DNA of 64,000 nucleotides, from assembly GCF_009669325.1 (NCBI RefSeq), contig NZ_SZWE01000001.1, positions 558,402-622,401 on the forward strand. The letters run 5' to 3'. The notes under the pieces are model-generated. The model saw only the letters and a list, made by a program, of their open reading frames with translations. It was not told where the DNA came from and searched no databases. This DNA comes from Roseovarius bejariae (lineage in GTDB: Bacteria > Pseudomonadota > Alphaproteobacteria > Rhodobacterales > Rhodobacteraceae). The position numbers and the translations under genes were made by a program. Below are positions 1 through 10,418 of the stretch, in pieces; within the stretch, counting starts at the first letter, position 1; each line of letters opens with the position of its first letter.

Positions 1-329
1 TCCGCTGCTGATTTCGCCGCGTCTGTCGTGGCGCTTGTCGCCTCCGAGGCTTTCTCGGCAACCGCGGCGCCTGCGTTCGAGGCCGCGGCGGCAACACTCG
101 CCCCGGCGCAGGATACAGCGCCCGAAACATCGCTCGTGCTGCCACTTTCACTGGCGCAGATTAACCGCGTCAGGACCAACCCAAGGAACACCGCCAAAGC
201 CGCCGCCGCCATCAGCGCGGCAAAAAAACCGACACCGCCTGAGATGCTGAACAACAGCACGATCCCGGCCAGAACAGAAACGCCCCAGCAAACGATACGG
301 CAGATATTTCCCGTTGCAGTATTCGACAT
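1..329 (-). CDS. Small membrane protein in the nuo operon (3' part outside window)
   Basis: This is the N-terminal 109 codons of a protein that continues past the left edge. It starts at ATG 327-329, 7 nt after an AGGGGG ribosome binding site. Residues about 9-55 form two closely spaced hydrophobic segments, followed by an Ala/Ser/Gly-rich low-complexity stretch containing two cysteines. It follows nuoE on the same strand after 34 bases, so it lies where Rhodobacteraceae nuo operons carry an extra gene between nuoE and nuoF. No enzymatic motif is visible. A role as an accessory or structural protein of complex I is inferred from position only, and the missing C-terminus could hold a further domain. 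Confidence 0.7.
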   Translation of the reverse strand, partial: MSNTATGNICRIVCWGVSVLAGIVLLFSISGGVGFFAALMAAAALAVFLGLVLTRLICASESGSTSDVSGAVSCAGASVAAAASNAGAAVAEKASEATSATTDAAKSAA

Positions 330-363
330 GACAAGTACCCCCTGTTATCTCAGACAGACGCCC

Positions 364-1575
364 TTAATAGACGCCTCCTTTCTTGGCCTTGGCCGAGAAC
401 TCCGTCTCTTTGCCATCCGCCAGAAGTTTTGCCTGTTCGACCCAGTTGTCACGGCTGACCCGGCCCTTGAACCCTTCAAGGTTCAGGTCAACCCACTGCA
501 CTTCCTCGTCATTCCACTTCGCCACTTGATCGAAATGGAAGAAACCCAAGCTATGAAGCAATTTCTCAAGCTTCGGCCCGACGCCCTTGATCATCTTCAG
601 ATCATCAGCCCCGGCCTTGCGCGGTGCCTTCATGGTGCGTGGCTTCTTGCCCGGCACCTCCGACTTGGCGGGCTCTGCCGGGGCCTTGACCGGCTTGGCC
701 GCGGATTTTGCCGCAGGCTTGGCCTTAGTTGTCGCTTGCGCCTCTTGCTTGGTGATGCCGGTCTTGTCAGCCTTGGCATTCTTTGCAGGCTTGGGGGCAT
801 CTGCTTTGATCTCGGCGGGCGTCTTGCGCACTTTTACCGCCGGATCGGCAGGTTTGTGCATCGCGCCCTTGTCGCGCCACGGTGCCAAAAGTGGTACCTC
901 GGTCCCGTCAATACGCTTGACGGTATCGCCGATCTCGGTCGCGCGGGCGACACTGGCGTTATACTGCGTCTTGCCGCTGTCGAATTCGGACAGGGATGTC
1001 AGGCCCGATTTGGGCTCCGACGCATAACGCCCGTTTTGCGGCCCCGGCGTCGGAACCTTGCCCGCCGCCAGTTCATCAAGGATCTCGCCCAACCGTTCGG
1101 CCGTCAAATCCTCGTAATAATCCTTGCCGATCTGCGCCATCGGCGCATTGGCACAGGCCCCGAGGCATTCCACCTCTTCCCAGCTGAACTTGCCATCCGC
1201 CGAAACTTCATGGGGGTTTGCCGATATTTTTTCCTTGCAAACACCGATCAGGTCCTCTGCCCCGCAAATCATGCACGATGTCGTGCCGCAAACCTGAATA
1301 TGCGCCACGCTGCCCACCGGCTGAAGCTGGAACATGAAATAGAACGACGCCACTTCAAGGGCCCGGATATAAGCCATACCCAGCATGTCGGCGATGGTTT
1401 CAATCGCTGGACGGGTCAGCCATCCCTCTTGCTCTTGTGCGCGCCACAGAAGCGGGATGATAGCACTTGCTTCACGGCCTTCCGGGTACTTGGCGATCTG
1501 CGCCTCGGCCCAGGCTTGGTTGGCTTGGGTGAAGGCAAAGCTTTCGGGCTGTTCGTGATGGAGACGTCTCAGCAT
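364..1575 (-). CDS. nuoE: NADH-quinone oxidoreductase subunit E with long C-terminal extension
   Basis: This is the 24-kDa-type subunit of complex I, which carries the N1a [2Fe-2S] cluster in the peripheral NADH-oxidising arm. The thioredoxin-like domain covers about residues 15-180, and the cluster ligands are visible as Cys96, Cys101, Cys137 and Cys141 (C-x4-C and C-x3-C). At 403 residues it is more than twice the usual length. The extra part is a Lys/Ala/Pro-rich linker (about 230-320) followed by a helix-hairpin-helix-like module with the motif [12 protein letters not shown]. Such tails occur on NuoE in Rhodobacteraceae; their job is not established. The gene follows the small lipoprotein gene after two bases in the nuo operon. 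Confidence 0.95.
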   Translation of the reverse strand: MLRRLHHEQPESFAFTQANQAWAEAQIAKYPEGREASAIIPLLWRAQEQEGWLTRPAIETIADMLGMAYIRALEVASFYFMFQLQPVGSVAHIQVCGTTSCMICGAEDLIGVCKEKISANPHEVSADGKFSWEEVECLGACANAPMAQIGKDYYEDLTAERLGEILDELAAGKVPTPGPQNGRYASEPKSGLTSLSEFDSGKTQYNASVARATEIGDTVKRIDGTEVPLLAPWRDKGAMHKPADPAVKVRKTPAEIKADAPKPAKNAKADKTGITKQEAQATTKAKPAAKSAAKPVKAPAEPAKSEVPGKKPRTMKAPRKAGADDLKMIKGVGPKLEKLLHSLGFFHFDQVAKWNDEEVQWVDLNLEGFKGRVSRDNWVEQAKLLADGKETEFSAKAKKGGVY

Positions 1576-1577
1576 TC

Positions 1578-1859
1578 TTAAGCACAGGCTCCTGTGGTCA
1601 GTTTAACACCGCCCTCGGACAGGCGCTCGGCCTTGCCCGTCGACAGCATGTAAGAGGTGATCGCGGTCGATTGCTCACGTGTCAGGCCTGCCTGAAACTC
1701 GACCGGAAGATAATCGGATTCACCCACAAGTTCACAGCCGATGCTGGCCACGGCCAGTTCATACTCGGCGATATTCTCGGGCGTGGTGCCCTCGGGAGGC
1801 GTGTCACAGGCGGCCAACAACAGAAGGGCCAAACCGCCCAAAACAGAAACAGGTTTCAC
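1578..1859 (-). CDS. Small lipoprotein encoded between nuoD and nuoE
   Basis: This 93-residue protein has a clear type II signal peptide: hydrophobic residues 5-15, then lipobox L-A-A-C with Cys18 as the likely acylation site. The mature part has one more internal cysteine pair (Cys40 and a penultimate Cys) and the segment [16 protein letters not shown], with no catalytic motif recognised. Its start overlaps the nuoD stop by 4 bases (ATGA), so it is translationally coupled inside the complex I operon. Uncharacterised small genes are known between nuo genes in Paracoccus and Rhodobacter relatives. A role in complex I assembly or in the envelope is possible but unsupported by sequence. Confidence 0.75.
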   Translation of the reverse strand: MKPVSVLGGLALLLLAACDTPPEGTTPENIAEYELAVASIGCELVGESDYLPVEFQAGLTREQSTAITSYMLSTGKAERLSEGGVKLTTGACA

Positions 1860-3073
1860 CGGTCAATCTCCCCGAACACGACATCCATTGTCCCGATGAT
1901 CGCGGCCACGTCGGCCAACTGATGGCCCCCGGCCACGTAGTCCATCGCCTGAAGGTGCAAATAGCCCGGCGCCCGCAGTTTGGCGCGATAGGGTTTGTTG
2001 GTCCCATCGGCCACGAGGTAAACGCCGAATTCGCCCTTGGGGGCCTCGACGGCGGCATAAACCTCGCCCTCGGGCACATGGAACCCTTCGGTGTAAAGCT
2101 TGAAATGATGGATCAGCGCCTCCATCGAGCGTTTCATCTCACCGCGTTTCGGCGGCGTGACCTTACCGCGGGAAAGGATGTCGCCCTGCCCCTCGGGGGC
2201 GCGCAATTTTTCGATCGCCTGATGGATGATATGCAGCGATTGGCGCATCTCCTCCATTCGGCACAGGTAACGGTCATAGCAATCGCCGTTCTTGCCCACC
2301 GGAATCTGGAACTCGAACTCGTCATAGCATTCATAGGGTTGCGCCCGGCGCAAATCCCACGCCATGCCGCTGCCACGCACCATGACCCCCGAGAAGCCCC
2401 ATTCCTGAATGTCTTGCTCGTTCACCACACCGATATCGCAGTTACGCTGCTTGAAAATCCGGTTCTCGGTCAGAAGCCCGTCAATATCGTCAATGACCCG
2501 CGGGAAATCCTTCGCCCATTCCTCGATATCGTCCAGCAATTCGGGTGGCAGATCCTGGTGCACCCCACCGGGCCGGAAATAGGCCGCGTGAAGGCGCGCG
2601 CCACAGGCCCGCTCATAGAAAACCATCAGCTTTTCACGCTCTTCAAAGCCCCAAAGTGGCGGGGTCAGCGCGCCAACGTCCATCGCCTGCGTGGTCACGT
2701 TCAGCAGGTGGTTCAAAATCCGGCCAATCTCGGAATACAGCACCCGGATCAGGGAAGCACGACGCGGCACCTCGACCCCGGTCAGCTTTTCGATGGCCAG
2801 ACACCAGGCATGTTCCTGGTTCATCGGGGCCACATAATCCAGCCGGTCGAAATACGGCAGGTTTTGCAGGTAGGTGCGGCTTTCCATCAGCTTCTCGGTG
2901 CCGCGATGCAAAAGGCCGATGTGCGGGTCGCACCGCTCGACAATCTCACCGTCCAGCTCAAGCACGAGGCGCAACACGCCATGCGCCGCCGGGTGCTGTG
3001 GCCCGAAGTTGATGTTGAAATTGCGGATCTGCTGCTCGCCCGTCAGGGCGTCGTCAAACTTGGAGCCGTCCAT
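1856..3073 (-). CDS. nuoD: NADH-quinone oxidoreductase subunit D (49-kDa subunit)
   Basis: This 405-residue protein is the 49-kDa-type subunit of the complex I connecting arm. With NuoB it forms the quinone-binding cavity near cluster N2. The N-terminus [14 protein letters not shown] and the segment [15 protein letters not shown] are hallmarks of the family, and the length is normal. The ATG at 3071-3073 shares one base with the stop of the upstream small membrane protein gene (TAATG), which points to coupled translation. As in Paracoccus-type operons, nuoC and nuoD are separate genes rather than the fused nuoCD of enterobacteria. Confidence 0.97.
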   Translation of the reverse strand: MDGSKFDDALTGEQQIRNFNINFGPQHPAAHGVLRLVLELDGEIVERCDPHIGLLHRGTEKLMESRTYLQNLPYFDRLDYVAPMNQEHAWCLAIEKLTGVEVPRRASLIRVLYSEIGRILNHLLNVTTQAMDVGALTPPLWGFEEREKLMVFYERACGARLHAAYFRPGGVHQDLPPELLDDIEEWAKDFPRVIDDIDGLLTENRIFKQRNCDIGVVNEQDIQEWGFSGVMVRGSGMAWDLRRAQPYECYDEFEFQIPVGKNGDCYDRYLCRMEEMRQSLHIIHQAIEKLRAPEGQGDILSRGKVTPPKRGEMKRSMEALIHHFKLYTEGFHVPEGEVYAAVEAPKGEFGVYLVADGTNKPYRAKLRAPGYLHLQAMDYVAGGHQLADVAAIIGTMDVVFGEIDR

Positions 3074-3276
3074 TACGTCCGCCCTCCATCAATCTTGTCA
3101 CGAAACGCCATGACCCATAGCAGGACTAGCGCCCCGAAAGGAATAATCGCTGCAAGCGCAACCCAGTTCGGGATGCCGAACTTGGGCAACAACCGCCAAA
3201 AGGGCACGACCACCAGTACGGCCATGACGAGCATGAACAAAAGGCCGCCACCGCCCATTCCGTAACCTCCGCCCAT
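3073..3276 (-). CDS. Small two-helix membrane protein between nuoC and nuoD
   Basis: The product is 67 residues with a Gly/Met-rich N-terminus and two hydrophobic segments (about 12-30 and 38-58), so it probably spans the inner membrane twice. The ATG at 3274-3276 overlaps the nuoC stop by one base (TGATG) and is preceded by GGAGG with 7 nt spacing; a GTG one codon upstream is an alternative. The one-base overlap with nuoD on the other side makes it a tightly coupled operon member. It has no recognisable domain. Its position suggests a complex I accessory protein, but this is inference from context only. Confidence 0.7.
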   Translation of the reverse strand: MGGGYGMGGGGLLFMLVMAVLVVVPFWRLLPKFGIPNWVALAAIIPFGALVLLWVMAFRDKIDGGRT

Positions 3277-3884
3277 CACTTCGCCTCCTCTGTCTTTTCA
3301 TCGCCCGGCAGGATGTATTCGGCACCCTCCCATGGGCTCATGAAATCGAATTGCCGGTATTCCTGAACAAGGCTCACAGGCTCGTAAACCACACGCTTCT
3401 GCACCTCGTCATAGCGCACCTCGGTATAACCCGTGGTCGGGAAATCCTTCCGAAGCGGATAGCCGCGGAAGCCGTAATCGGTCAGGATGCGCCGCAGGTC
3501 GGGATGCCCGGTGAACAGGATGCCGAACATGTCGAAAACTTCCCGCTCGAACCAGTTGGCACTTGGGTGAATATCCGTGATCGAGGGCACCATGTCTTCC
3601 TCGCGGCAGGCCACCCGCAGGCGGATGCGCTGGTTCTGGTACATGCTCAGGAAATGATAGACCACGTCGAACCGCTTGGCCCGCTCGGGGTAATCCACGC
3701 CGGTAATATCCACCAGCGTCGTGAAGCGGCAGGTTGCGTCCGACTTGAGGAAGTCAACCAGCCCGACGATATTGTTCAGAGCCACATTCACGTTCAACTC
3801 ACCGTGGCTCACATCCCAGGTCAGCACACAATCAGGCCGCTTAGCCTCGATATGGGCACCCAATTCCTTCAGTGCGTTGCTCAT
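3276..3884 (-). CDS. nuoC: NADH-quinone oxidoreductase subunit C (30-kDa subunit)
   Basis: This 202-residue subunit belongs to the 30-kDa family of complex I and sits in the peripheral arm next to NuoD and NuoB. The family signature appears as [20 protein letters not shown], with [14 protein letters not shown] just after it. The reading frame extends 14 codons upstream, but the ATG at 3882-3884 was chosen because AAGGAC precedes it at suitable spacing and the resulting N-terminus matches the family. It lies 54 bases after nuoB and overlaps the following small membrane protein gene. Confidence 0.95.
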   Translation of the reverse strand: MSNALKELGAHIEAKRPDCVLTWDVSHGELNVNVALNNIVGLVDFLKSDATCRFTTLVDITGVDYPERAKRFDVVYHFLSMYQNQRIRLRVACREEDMVPSITDIHPSANWFEREVFDMFGILFTGHPDLRRILTDYGFRGYPLRKDFPTTGYTEVRYDEVQKRVVYEPVSLVQEYRQFDFMSPWEGAEYILPGDEKTEEAK

Positions 3885-3938
3885 CGTATTCGTCCTTTCG
3901 CGCACCGTTACCATGGCGCGCCGCAAATATTGCGCGCC

Positions 3939-4828
<890 letters not shown>

Positions 4829-4890
4829 GGGGTGGCTCCTTCCATGCGCGCGACTCTGCGCACATCAAAATGGCTGCTTTCACATTCCAC

Positions 4891-4919
4891 GGTTTACCCC
4901 TGCCCCCCGATGGGGTCAA
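4891..4919 (-). promoter_or_regulatory. Candidate sigma-70-type promoter of the nuo operon
   Basis: On the minus strand TTGACC (4914-4919) is followed after exactly 17 bases by TAAACC (4891-4896), about 60 bases upstream of the nuoA GTG. The -35 match is good and the -10 match is weak. The rest of the gap 4829-5093 holds a direct repeat GTATGCA-TTG-GTATGCA at 4969-4985 that could be a regulator site. No gene was seen in this 265-base gap. Confidence 0.4.
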
Positions 4920-5093
4920 CCAACGGCAAACACATTCAAAGACGCGAAAGGGTTGAATTTCGCAAAATGTATGCATTGGTATGCAGATTTGCTCCGGGCT
5001 ACAGATATTCCGCGCCCCCAACCACTGGACACATCTTTCCTGCACCGGGAGGTAGAGCGATTCTCTGGCTTGTCATCCCCTGAAACCGACGGG

Positions 5094-5876
5094 TCAGCTT
5101 GTCCAGCTCGGTTTGCGCTTGTCAAAGAATGCGCCGATTCCCTCGGGCGCTTCCTCCCCGTCCCAACACCGCGCCAACTCCGCGACCGTATGCGCAATCA
5201 ACGCCTCATCGATCCGCGGCCCCATGTGCCGCAACAGGGCCTTGGCACGCGCCACCGCCTCCGGCGCACAATCCAGATATGGCAATACTTCCGCGTCTAC
5301 GGCCTCGTCCAGCGCCTCCACCGGCACAGCACGCGCCAACAGATCGAGGTCAACCGCCTCAGCCGCACCAAAACGCCGCCCCGACATAAAGACCCGCCGC
5401 GCCTTGGCCTCCCCCATCCGCGCACAGACATAAGGCCCGATGGTCGCCGGTATCAGCCCCAGCCGTGTCTCGGTCAGCCCCATGAGAAGGGTATCGGCAC
5501 CGATCGCCACGTCACAGACACTGGCCAGCCCCACGCCGCCGCCAAAGGCATTGCCGTGAATACGCCCGATCAACGGCTTGGGCATGGTATTGAGCGCCTG
5601 CAACATATGCGCCAACTTTGCCGCCTCTTTCGAGCGCACAGCGGGGTCCGCCTCGAACTGCTCACGCATCCATCCCAGATCGCCGCCCGCACAAAAACTC
5701 TTGCCCTCGGCCGCCAGCACAACGACCCGAACGGTATCATCCGCGCCCAAGGACTCTGCCGCAGAATGCAACTCCGCGATCATCTGCGCCGACATGGCAT
5801 TGTGCTTTTCTGAGCGTGCCAACCAAAGGGTGGCGACACCTCGCGCATCGCGCTCAATCCTGATTGTCTCGCTCAT
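5094..5876 (-). CDS. liuC: Enoyl-CoA hydratase family, probable methylglutaconyl-CoA hydratase
   Basis: This 260-residue crotonase-fold protein probably hydrates 3-methylglutaconyl-CoA to HMG-CoA, the step after methylcrotonyl-CoA carboxylase in leucine degradation. The oxyanion-hole segments are visible as EKHNAMSAQMI and GKSFCAGGDL, followed by GRIHGNAFGGGVGLASVCD. Family membership alone does not fix the substrate. The assignment rests on its place as last gene of a leucine-degradation operon, directly after HMG-CoA lyase, with which it shares a TAATG overlap. Confidence 0.85.
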   Translation of the reverse strand: MSETIRIERDARGVATLWLARSEKHNAMSAQMIAELHSAAESLGADDTVRVVVLAAEGKSFCAGGDLGWMREQFEADPAVRSKEAAKLAHMLQALNTMPKPLIGRIHGNAFGGGVGLASVCDVAIGADTLLMGLTETRLGLIPATIGPYVCARMGEAKARRVFMSGRRFGAAEAVDLDLLARAVPVEALDEAVDAEVLPYLDCAPEAVARAKALLRHMGPRIDEALIAHTVAELARCWDGEEAPEGIGAFFDKRKPSWTS

Positions 5877-6739
5877 TACGCCTCTCCTTCGATCCGCATG
5901 GCCCGCGCCATATCCACTGCCTTGTCCAATACATCCCTGTCCAACCCGGTCTCATAGCCCAACACGATCAGCCGGTCATGCACGCTTTCGGTAGCCACAT
6001 TGCCCGCGGCCCCCGGCGCAAAGGGGCACCCGCCCAATCCGCCCACCGCCGCATCAAAGACCCGCACACCACGCGCCAACGAGGCTTCGATGTTTTCAAG
6101 GGCGCGCCCGGCAGTGTCATGGAAGTGCCCGGCCAATTGCTCCGCAGGCACCGCGCCCAAAACCGCCGCCAGCATCGCATCAACGGTCTCGGGCCGCCCC
6201 TGCCCGATGGTGTCGCCAAGGCTCACCTCGTAGCACCCCATCTCGAAAAGTGCCCCGGCCACACGGGCGACCTCGCCCGGCGCCACCGCACCGTCATAGG
6301 GACAATCGGTCACGCACGAGACATAGCCACGCACCGGCATCCCCGCCGCCTTTGCCGCCTCCGCGACCGGCGCGAACCGCTCAAGGCTTTCTTCGATCGT
6401 CGCGTTGATATTGGCCTTGGAAAATCCTTCCGAGGCCGACCCGAAAATTGCCACCTCATCCGCCTTGGCCGCCATAGCCCTTTCGAACCCGCGCATATTC
6501 GGAGTCAAAGCGGCATAGGACACACCCGGCGCACGCGTGATGCCGGCCAGAACCTCGGCACTATCGGCCATCTGCGGCACCCACTTGGGGCTGACGAAAC
6601 TGGCCACTTCGATGCGCGAAAATCCCGCCCCGCTCAGGCAATCCACCAAGGCGATCTTGTCCGCCGTCGGGATTTGCCGTGCTTCGTTCTGCAACCCGTC
6701 GCGCGGGCCAACCTCGAATATCTCGACACGCTCAGCCAT
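5876..6739 (-). CDS. liuE: Hydroxymethylglutaryl-CoA lyase
   Basis: This enzyme (287 residues) cleaves HMG-CoA to acetoacetate and acetyl-CoA, the last step of leucine breakdown. The TIM-barrel signature VGPRDGLQNE stands near the N-terminus and the catalytic cysteine loop is visible as GGLGGCPFAPGA. The ATG at 6737-6739 was preferred to an ATG four codons upstream; it follows AGG by 6 nt and overlaps the end of the upstream glutathione transferase gene by 8 bases, so the genes are coupled. Confidence 0.93.
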   Translation of the reverse strand: MAERVEIFEVGPRDGLQNEARQIPTADKIALVDCLSGAGFSRIEVASFVSPKWVPQMADSAEVLAGITRAPGVSYAALTPNMRGFERAMAAKADEVAIFGSASEGFSKANINATIEESLERFAPVAEAAKAAGMPVRGYVSCVTDCPYDGAVAPGEVARVAGALFEMGCYEVSLGDTIGQGRPETVDAMLAAVLGAVPAEQLAGHFHDTAGRALENIEASLARGVRVFDAAVGGLGGCPFAPGAAGNVATESVHDRLIVLGYETGLDRDVLDKAVDMARAMRIEGEA

Positions 6740-7400
6740 CCCAAACCTCATAGAATTCCTGTTCGTAGATCAAAGCACTGTCCGGTCCCGGCAGGGACTT
6801 GGCAAAGCTCTCCCGCTCGGTGATCCGCGCATACCACGCCTGCACTTCGGGATAGCCGTCCAGTCGCGCAAAGCGTCGCGCCATGTAAACCGCCTGCCCC
6901 ACCGCGATGTCACAAGCCGAAAACCCACTGGTCAAAAGATAATCGCGGTTTTCCACGGGGGTCGAGAGCCGCGCCTCGATCGCCTCGTAACACTTGCGCA
7001 GCCGCGCCACCTCCAGCTTCATGATGATCGGGCTGCGCATCTCGTCTTCGTAAAGCATGATATGCTGTTGCGTCAGGGCCGCGACATGCTGGCTTATGGT
7101 CTCGGCGAAATGCACCCAGACAAGCCACGCCATCCGGTCCATATCCCCCGGCGCACGGCCCAGGCCCCATTCGGGAAACCGCTCGCACAGGTATTCCACC
7201 ATGGCCCCGGATTCGAACATCCGCTCGCCCTCGATCTCCAGCGCGGGCACCCGCCCCGCGGGCGATAGCGTCAGGAATTCAGGCTGCCGCAAGCTCTTGT
7301 CAAAGGCATGTTCCACGACCTGGAAATCAATCTCCAGTTCATGCAGCAACCAAAGCACACGCATCGAGCGGCTTTGCGGCACATGATGAAGCGTGATCAT
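6732..7400 (-). CDS. Glutathione S-transferase family protein
   Basis: This 222-residue protein has the two-domain GST layout. The thioredoxin-like N-terminal domain (about 1-80) includes SRSMRVLWLLHEL and the cis-proline/glutathione-binding segment GRVPALEIEGERMFESGAMVE in adjoining pieces. An all-helical C-terminal domain follows. It lies inside the leucine-degradation operon, coupled to mccA by an ATGA overlap and to HMG-CoA lyase by an 8-base overlap. The substrate is unknown. Detoxification of reactive acyl-CoA intermediates or a dedicated isomerase-type step are possibilities suggested only by the location. Confidence 0.85.
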   Translation of the reverse strand: MITLHHVPQSRSMRVLWLLHELEIDFQVVEHAFDKSLRQPEFLTLSPAGRVPALEIEGERMFESGAMVEYLCERFPEWGLGRAPGDMDRMAWLVWVHFAETISQHVAALTQQHIMLYEDEMRSPIIMKLEVARLRKCYEAIEARLSTPVENRDYLLTSGFSACDIAVGQAVYMARRFARLDGYPEVQAWYARITERESFAKSLPGPDSALIYEQEFYEVWDG

Positions 7401-9346
7401 GCCGCCGCCTCCCCGTCCTCGGCCAATTTGATCAGCGCAGCGCCAGCCTCTACTTGCGCGCCCTCCTCGACCAAAACGGCCTCGACCGTGCCATCGCGCG
7501 CCGCCAAAAGCGAATGTTCCATTTTCATCGCCTCCAACACGGCCAGCTTGTCACCCTCGGAAACCTCCTGTCCCGGCTTGGCCAGAACCGCTTTCAACAA
7601 CCCTGGCATCGGCGCTTCGATCAGGTCCATATCGCCGCCCGCCATGGCATCGCGGGCCAGCGGGTCGATCACCTCGAAGGCCAGCCCGTATTGCGCAAAG
7701 ACCGTGACAAGGTTGCCGTTCACTTCAACCTCGGGAGCGACTTGACCTTCCAGCATCCAACGCCCCCCAACCCGGCGCGCGGCGATCACCGTATCGCCTA
7801 CCTCCACGTCATGAACCTCCGCACCCCGGCTATGCACGTAAACGCTCAGGTCCTCCCCCTCATGGCGCAGCTGCACCGCCCGGCGCAACGGCGCCCACAA
7901 TGCAAACCCGGTCGCCGGGGCCGCCGCCTCCAACAGGCCCAGCGCCGCCAAGCCAGCCAAGGCCACCTCAGGCGCGCCCGCCTGCGGCGCCACCACAAGC
8001 GCATCCAGATCGCGGGCAATCAACCCGGTATCAACATCGCCATTGGCAAAACCCGCATGCCCCGCCAAAGCGCCCAGAAAGGCAAGGTTGGTCACTGTCC
8101 CCGCCACCTCGCAGCGCTCCAGGGCGCGCGACAGTTTGCGCAGGGCCGCCGCCCGGCTTGGCCCATGGGTGATCAGCTTGGCAATCATCGGATCGTAAAA
8201 GGGCGAAATCTCGTCGCCCGTACGCACGCCGCTATCGGCGCGGGCGCCATCGGGAAAGGCCAGATGCGCCAGGCGGCCCGTGGCGGGCAGGAACCCTTTC
8301 GGCACGTCCTCGGCATAAAGCCGCGCTTCAAAGGCGTGGCCGGTGATCTGCAGCTCCTCCTGCCGCTTCGGCAACCCCTCACCGCTGGCCACGCGCAACT
8401 GCCATTCCACGAGATCGACCCCCGTGATCGCCTCGGTCACCGGATGCTCCACCTGCAACCGGGTATTCATCTCCATGAACCAGAACCCATCGGCGCGCAG
8501 GCCTCGGCTCCCGTCCACGATAAACTCCACAGTACCCGCACCCTTGTAGCCAATGGCCTCCGCCGCGCGCACCGCAGCCTCGCCCATGGCGGCACGCATC
8601 TCCTCGGTCATCCCCGGCGCCGGGGCCTCCTCGATTACCTTCTGATGCCGCCGCTGAAGCGAACAATCCCGCTCGAACAGGTGCACGGCGTTCTGCCCAT
8701 CACCGAAAACCTGCACCTCGATATGACGCGGCTGCTGAACGAATTTCTCGATCAAGACATCCGAGTTGCCAAAAGCCGTCGCTGCCTCGCCCTGCGCACT
8801 GGCCAGGGCATCGGCAAACTCCTCCGGGCGCTCCACAAGGCGCATCCCCTTGCCGCCACCGCCGGCCACGGCCTTGATCAGCACCGGATAGCCAATCGCC
8901 TCCGCCGCGCCCGACAAATGCTCGGGGTCCTGGTTCTCCCCGTGATAGCCCGGCACCACCGGCACGCCCGCGTCTTCCATCAAGGCCTTGGCCGCATCCT
9001 TCAGCCCCATGGCGCGAATGGCCTCGGCCGAGGGTCCGATGAATGTCAGATCCGCCGCTTCAACGGCCGCCACGAACTCCGGGTTTTCCGACAAGAACCC
9101 ATAACCCGGATGGATCGCCTGCGCGCCTGTCTGCCGCGCCGCCGCGATAATCGCCTCACCACGCAAATAGCTCTCCGCCGGGGCCGAGCCGCCGATGTGC
9201 ACCGCCACATCTGCCATCTGCACATGCTTGGCACCCCGGTCCGCATCTGAATAGACCGCGACCGTGCGCACCCCCATGGCCCGCGCGGTCTCCATTACCC
9301 GACAGGCGATCTCGCCCCGGTTGGCAATCAGGATCGTGTCAAACAT
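7397..9346 (-). CDS. liuD: Methylcrotonyl-CoA carboxylase biotin-containing alpha subunit
   Basis: This 649-residue subunit combines biotin carboxylase (about 1-450, beginning LIANRGEIACRV and including GGGGKGMRLV) with a C-terminal biotin carboxyl carrier domain. The biotinylated lysine is about Lys608 in EAMKMEH. With the adjacent carboxyltransferase subunit it carboxylates 3-methylcrotonyl-CoA in leucine degradation. The ATG at 9344-9346 was chosen because GGGAG precedes it and the N-terminus MFDTILIANRGE is typical; the frame continues 31 codons further upstream without a good start. Related propionyl-CoA carboxylases look alike, so the specificity comes from the operon. Confidence 0.93.
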   Translation of the reverse strand: MFDTILIANRGEIACRVMETARAMGVRTVAVYSDADRGAKHVQMADVAVHIGGSAPAESYLRGEAIIAAARQTGAQAIHPGYGFLSENPEFVAAVEAADLTFIGPSAEAIRAMGLKDAAKALMEDAGVPVVPGYHGENQDPEHLSGAAEAIGYPVLIKAVAGGGGKGMRLVERPEEFADALASAQGEAATAFGNSDVLIEKFVQQPRHIEVQVFGDGQNAVHLFERDCSLQRRHQKVIEEAPAPGMTEEMRAAMGEAAVRAAEAIGYKGAGTVEFIVDGSRGLRADGFWFMEMNTRLQVEHPVTEAITGVDLVEWQLRVASGEGLPKRQEELQITGHAFEARLYAEDVPKGFLPATGRLAHLAFPDGARADSGVRTGDEISPFYDPMIAKLITHGPSRAAALRKLSRALERCEVAGTVTNLAFLGALAGHAGFANGDVDTGLIARDLDALVVAPQAGAPEVALAGLAALGLLEAAAPATGFALWAPLRRAVQLRHEGEDLSVYVHSRGAEVHDVEVGDTVIAARRVGGRWMLEGQVAPEVEVNGNLVTVFAQYGLAFEVIDPLARDAMAGGDMDLIEAPMPGLLKAVLAKPGQEVSEGDKLAVLEAMKMEHSLLAARDGTVEAVLVEEGAQVEAGAALIKLAEDGEAAA

Positions 9347-9385
9347 CTCGTTTCTCCCATCCGCGAAGGTCATGATCCCCCGCTT

Positions 9386-9415
9386 CATCTTTCCCAAAAT
9401 ACTCCCGCCGGAGGC
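9386..9415 (+). repeat. Partial copy of composite intergenic repeat (copy A)
   Basis: The segment reads CATCTTTCCCAAAATACTCC followed by CGCCGGAGGC. It matches the leading part (TTTCC, AATA, CTCC, GG) of the fuller copies at 16241, 25661 and 37017 but lacks their two hairpins. It lies in the 117-base gap between the nitronate monooxygenase-like gene and liuD. Confidence 0.5.
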
Positions 9416-9463
9416 ATCCTGCGCGCACCAAGGGCGCATCGTCCCCGGTCATAGCGCCACGCT

Positions 9464-10405
9464 CTACCACCGGCCCAGCGCCACCCGCGCCTCTTGCATC
9501 ATCGTTTCAACAATCTCCGCCGCAGGCCGCACATCCTGGATCAACCCCACGGCCTCCCCGGCAATCGCGGGCGCGCCATCTGCATCACCCTTTGCCACGG
9601 CCTCGGCATAGGCATGCCGTGCCTCGGCACTGGCCGGACCACCCGGCACCTTTTCCCAGTCACGAACCCAGGCGTTGCGCAGGGTGCGAATGGTAAAGGG
9701 GGCAGGCCAATCCAAACCGCGGGCGATATCCGGCAGGCTGCTGCGCCGCGTGGCATCGCCCGAGGCCTCGACCGCCGCCTTGTGAAACCCCTCTGCCACC
9801 AAGGCCTCTTCAGCGGCCCAGAACCGCGTACCAACCAGCACCCCGTCGGCCCCCAGCATCAAAGCGGCGGCCAATCCCCGGCCATCGGCAATTCCACCGG
9901 CGGCCAGAACCAGCGCATCGCGGGCCACGGCATCCACCACCTCGGGCACCAGCGTCATGGTCCCCCGCGTGGCGCCATGCCCCCCGGCCTCGGTGCCTTG
10001 CGCGACGATCACATCTGCGCCCGCATCCCGCGCGGCCCGCGCTCCGGTAAGGTCCTGCACCTGCACGAAGCTCGGCACGCCTGCCGTCCGCGCCCGCTCG
10101 ACATACGGCGCGGCCTCGCCAAAGGACAAGAACACCGCTGCAGGCCCCCGTGCCAAAACCGAGTCGAACACCCCCGGGTCCGCCTCGTCCAGCGCCCATG
10201 TGATAAAACCACACCCCACGGGTCGATTGCCCGCCTCGCCGAACTGCGCCGCGATCCAATCGGCATCGCAATAGCCTCCGCCGATGAACCCAAGGCCCCC
10301 GGCGTCGCTCACCGCACCCGCCAGACGCCCACCTGCCGCCATGGCCATGGGCGCGCTGACAATCGGGGCCTTCAGCCCAAAGCGTTCGGTCAACCGAGTC
10401 TTCAC
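9464..10405 (-). CDS. Nitronate monooxygenase-like FMN protein
   Basis: This 313-residue TIM-barrel flavoprotein resembles the nitronate monooxygenase / 2-nitropropane dioxygenase family. Visible features are the N-terminal PIVSAPMAMAAGG, the QGTEAGGHGA segment with the conserved histidine, and the phosphate-binding LAAGGIADGRG. The GTG start at 10403-10405 was chosen because GGAGG lies 7 nt upstream; it begins 14 bases after the stop of liuB. The family also contains enoyl reductases and proteins of unknown substrate. Its position between the two methylcrotonyl-CoA carboxylase subunit genes suggests a role near leucine degradation, but no specific reaction can be read from the sequence. Confidence 0.85.
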   Translation of the reverse strand: MKTRLTERFGLKAPIVSAPMAMAAGGRLAGAVSDAGGLGFIGGGYCDADWIAAQFGEAGNRPVGCGFITWALDEADPGVFDSVLARGPAAVFLSFGEAAPYVERARTAGVPSFVQVQDLTGARAARDAGADVIVAQGTEAGGHGATRGTMTLVPEVVDAVARDALVLAAGGIADGRGLAAALMLGADGVLVGTRFWAAEEALVAEGFHKAAVEASGDATRRSSLPDIARGLDWPAPFTIRTLRNAWVRDWEKVPGGPASAEARHAYAEAVAKGDADGAPAIAGEAVGLIQDVRPAAEIVETMMQEARVALGRW

Positions 10406-10418
10406 GCGACGCCCTCCC

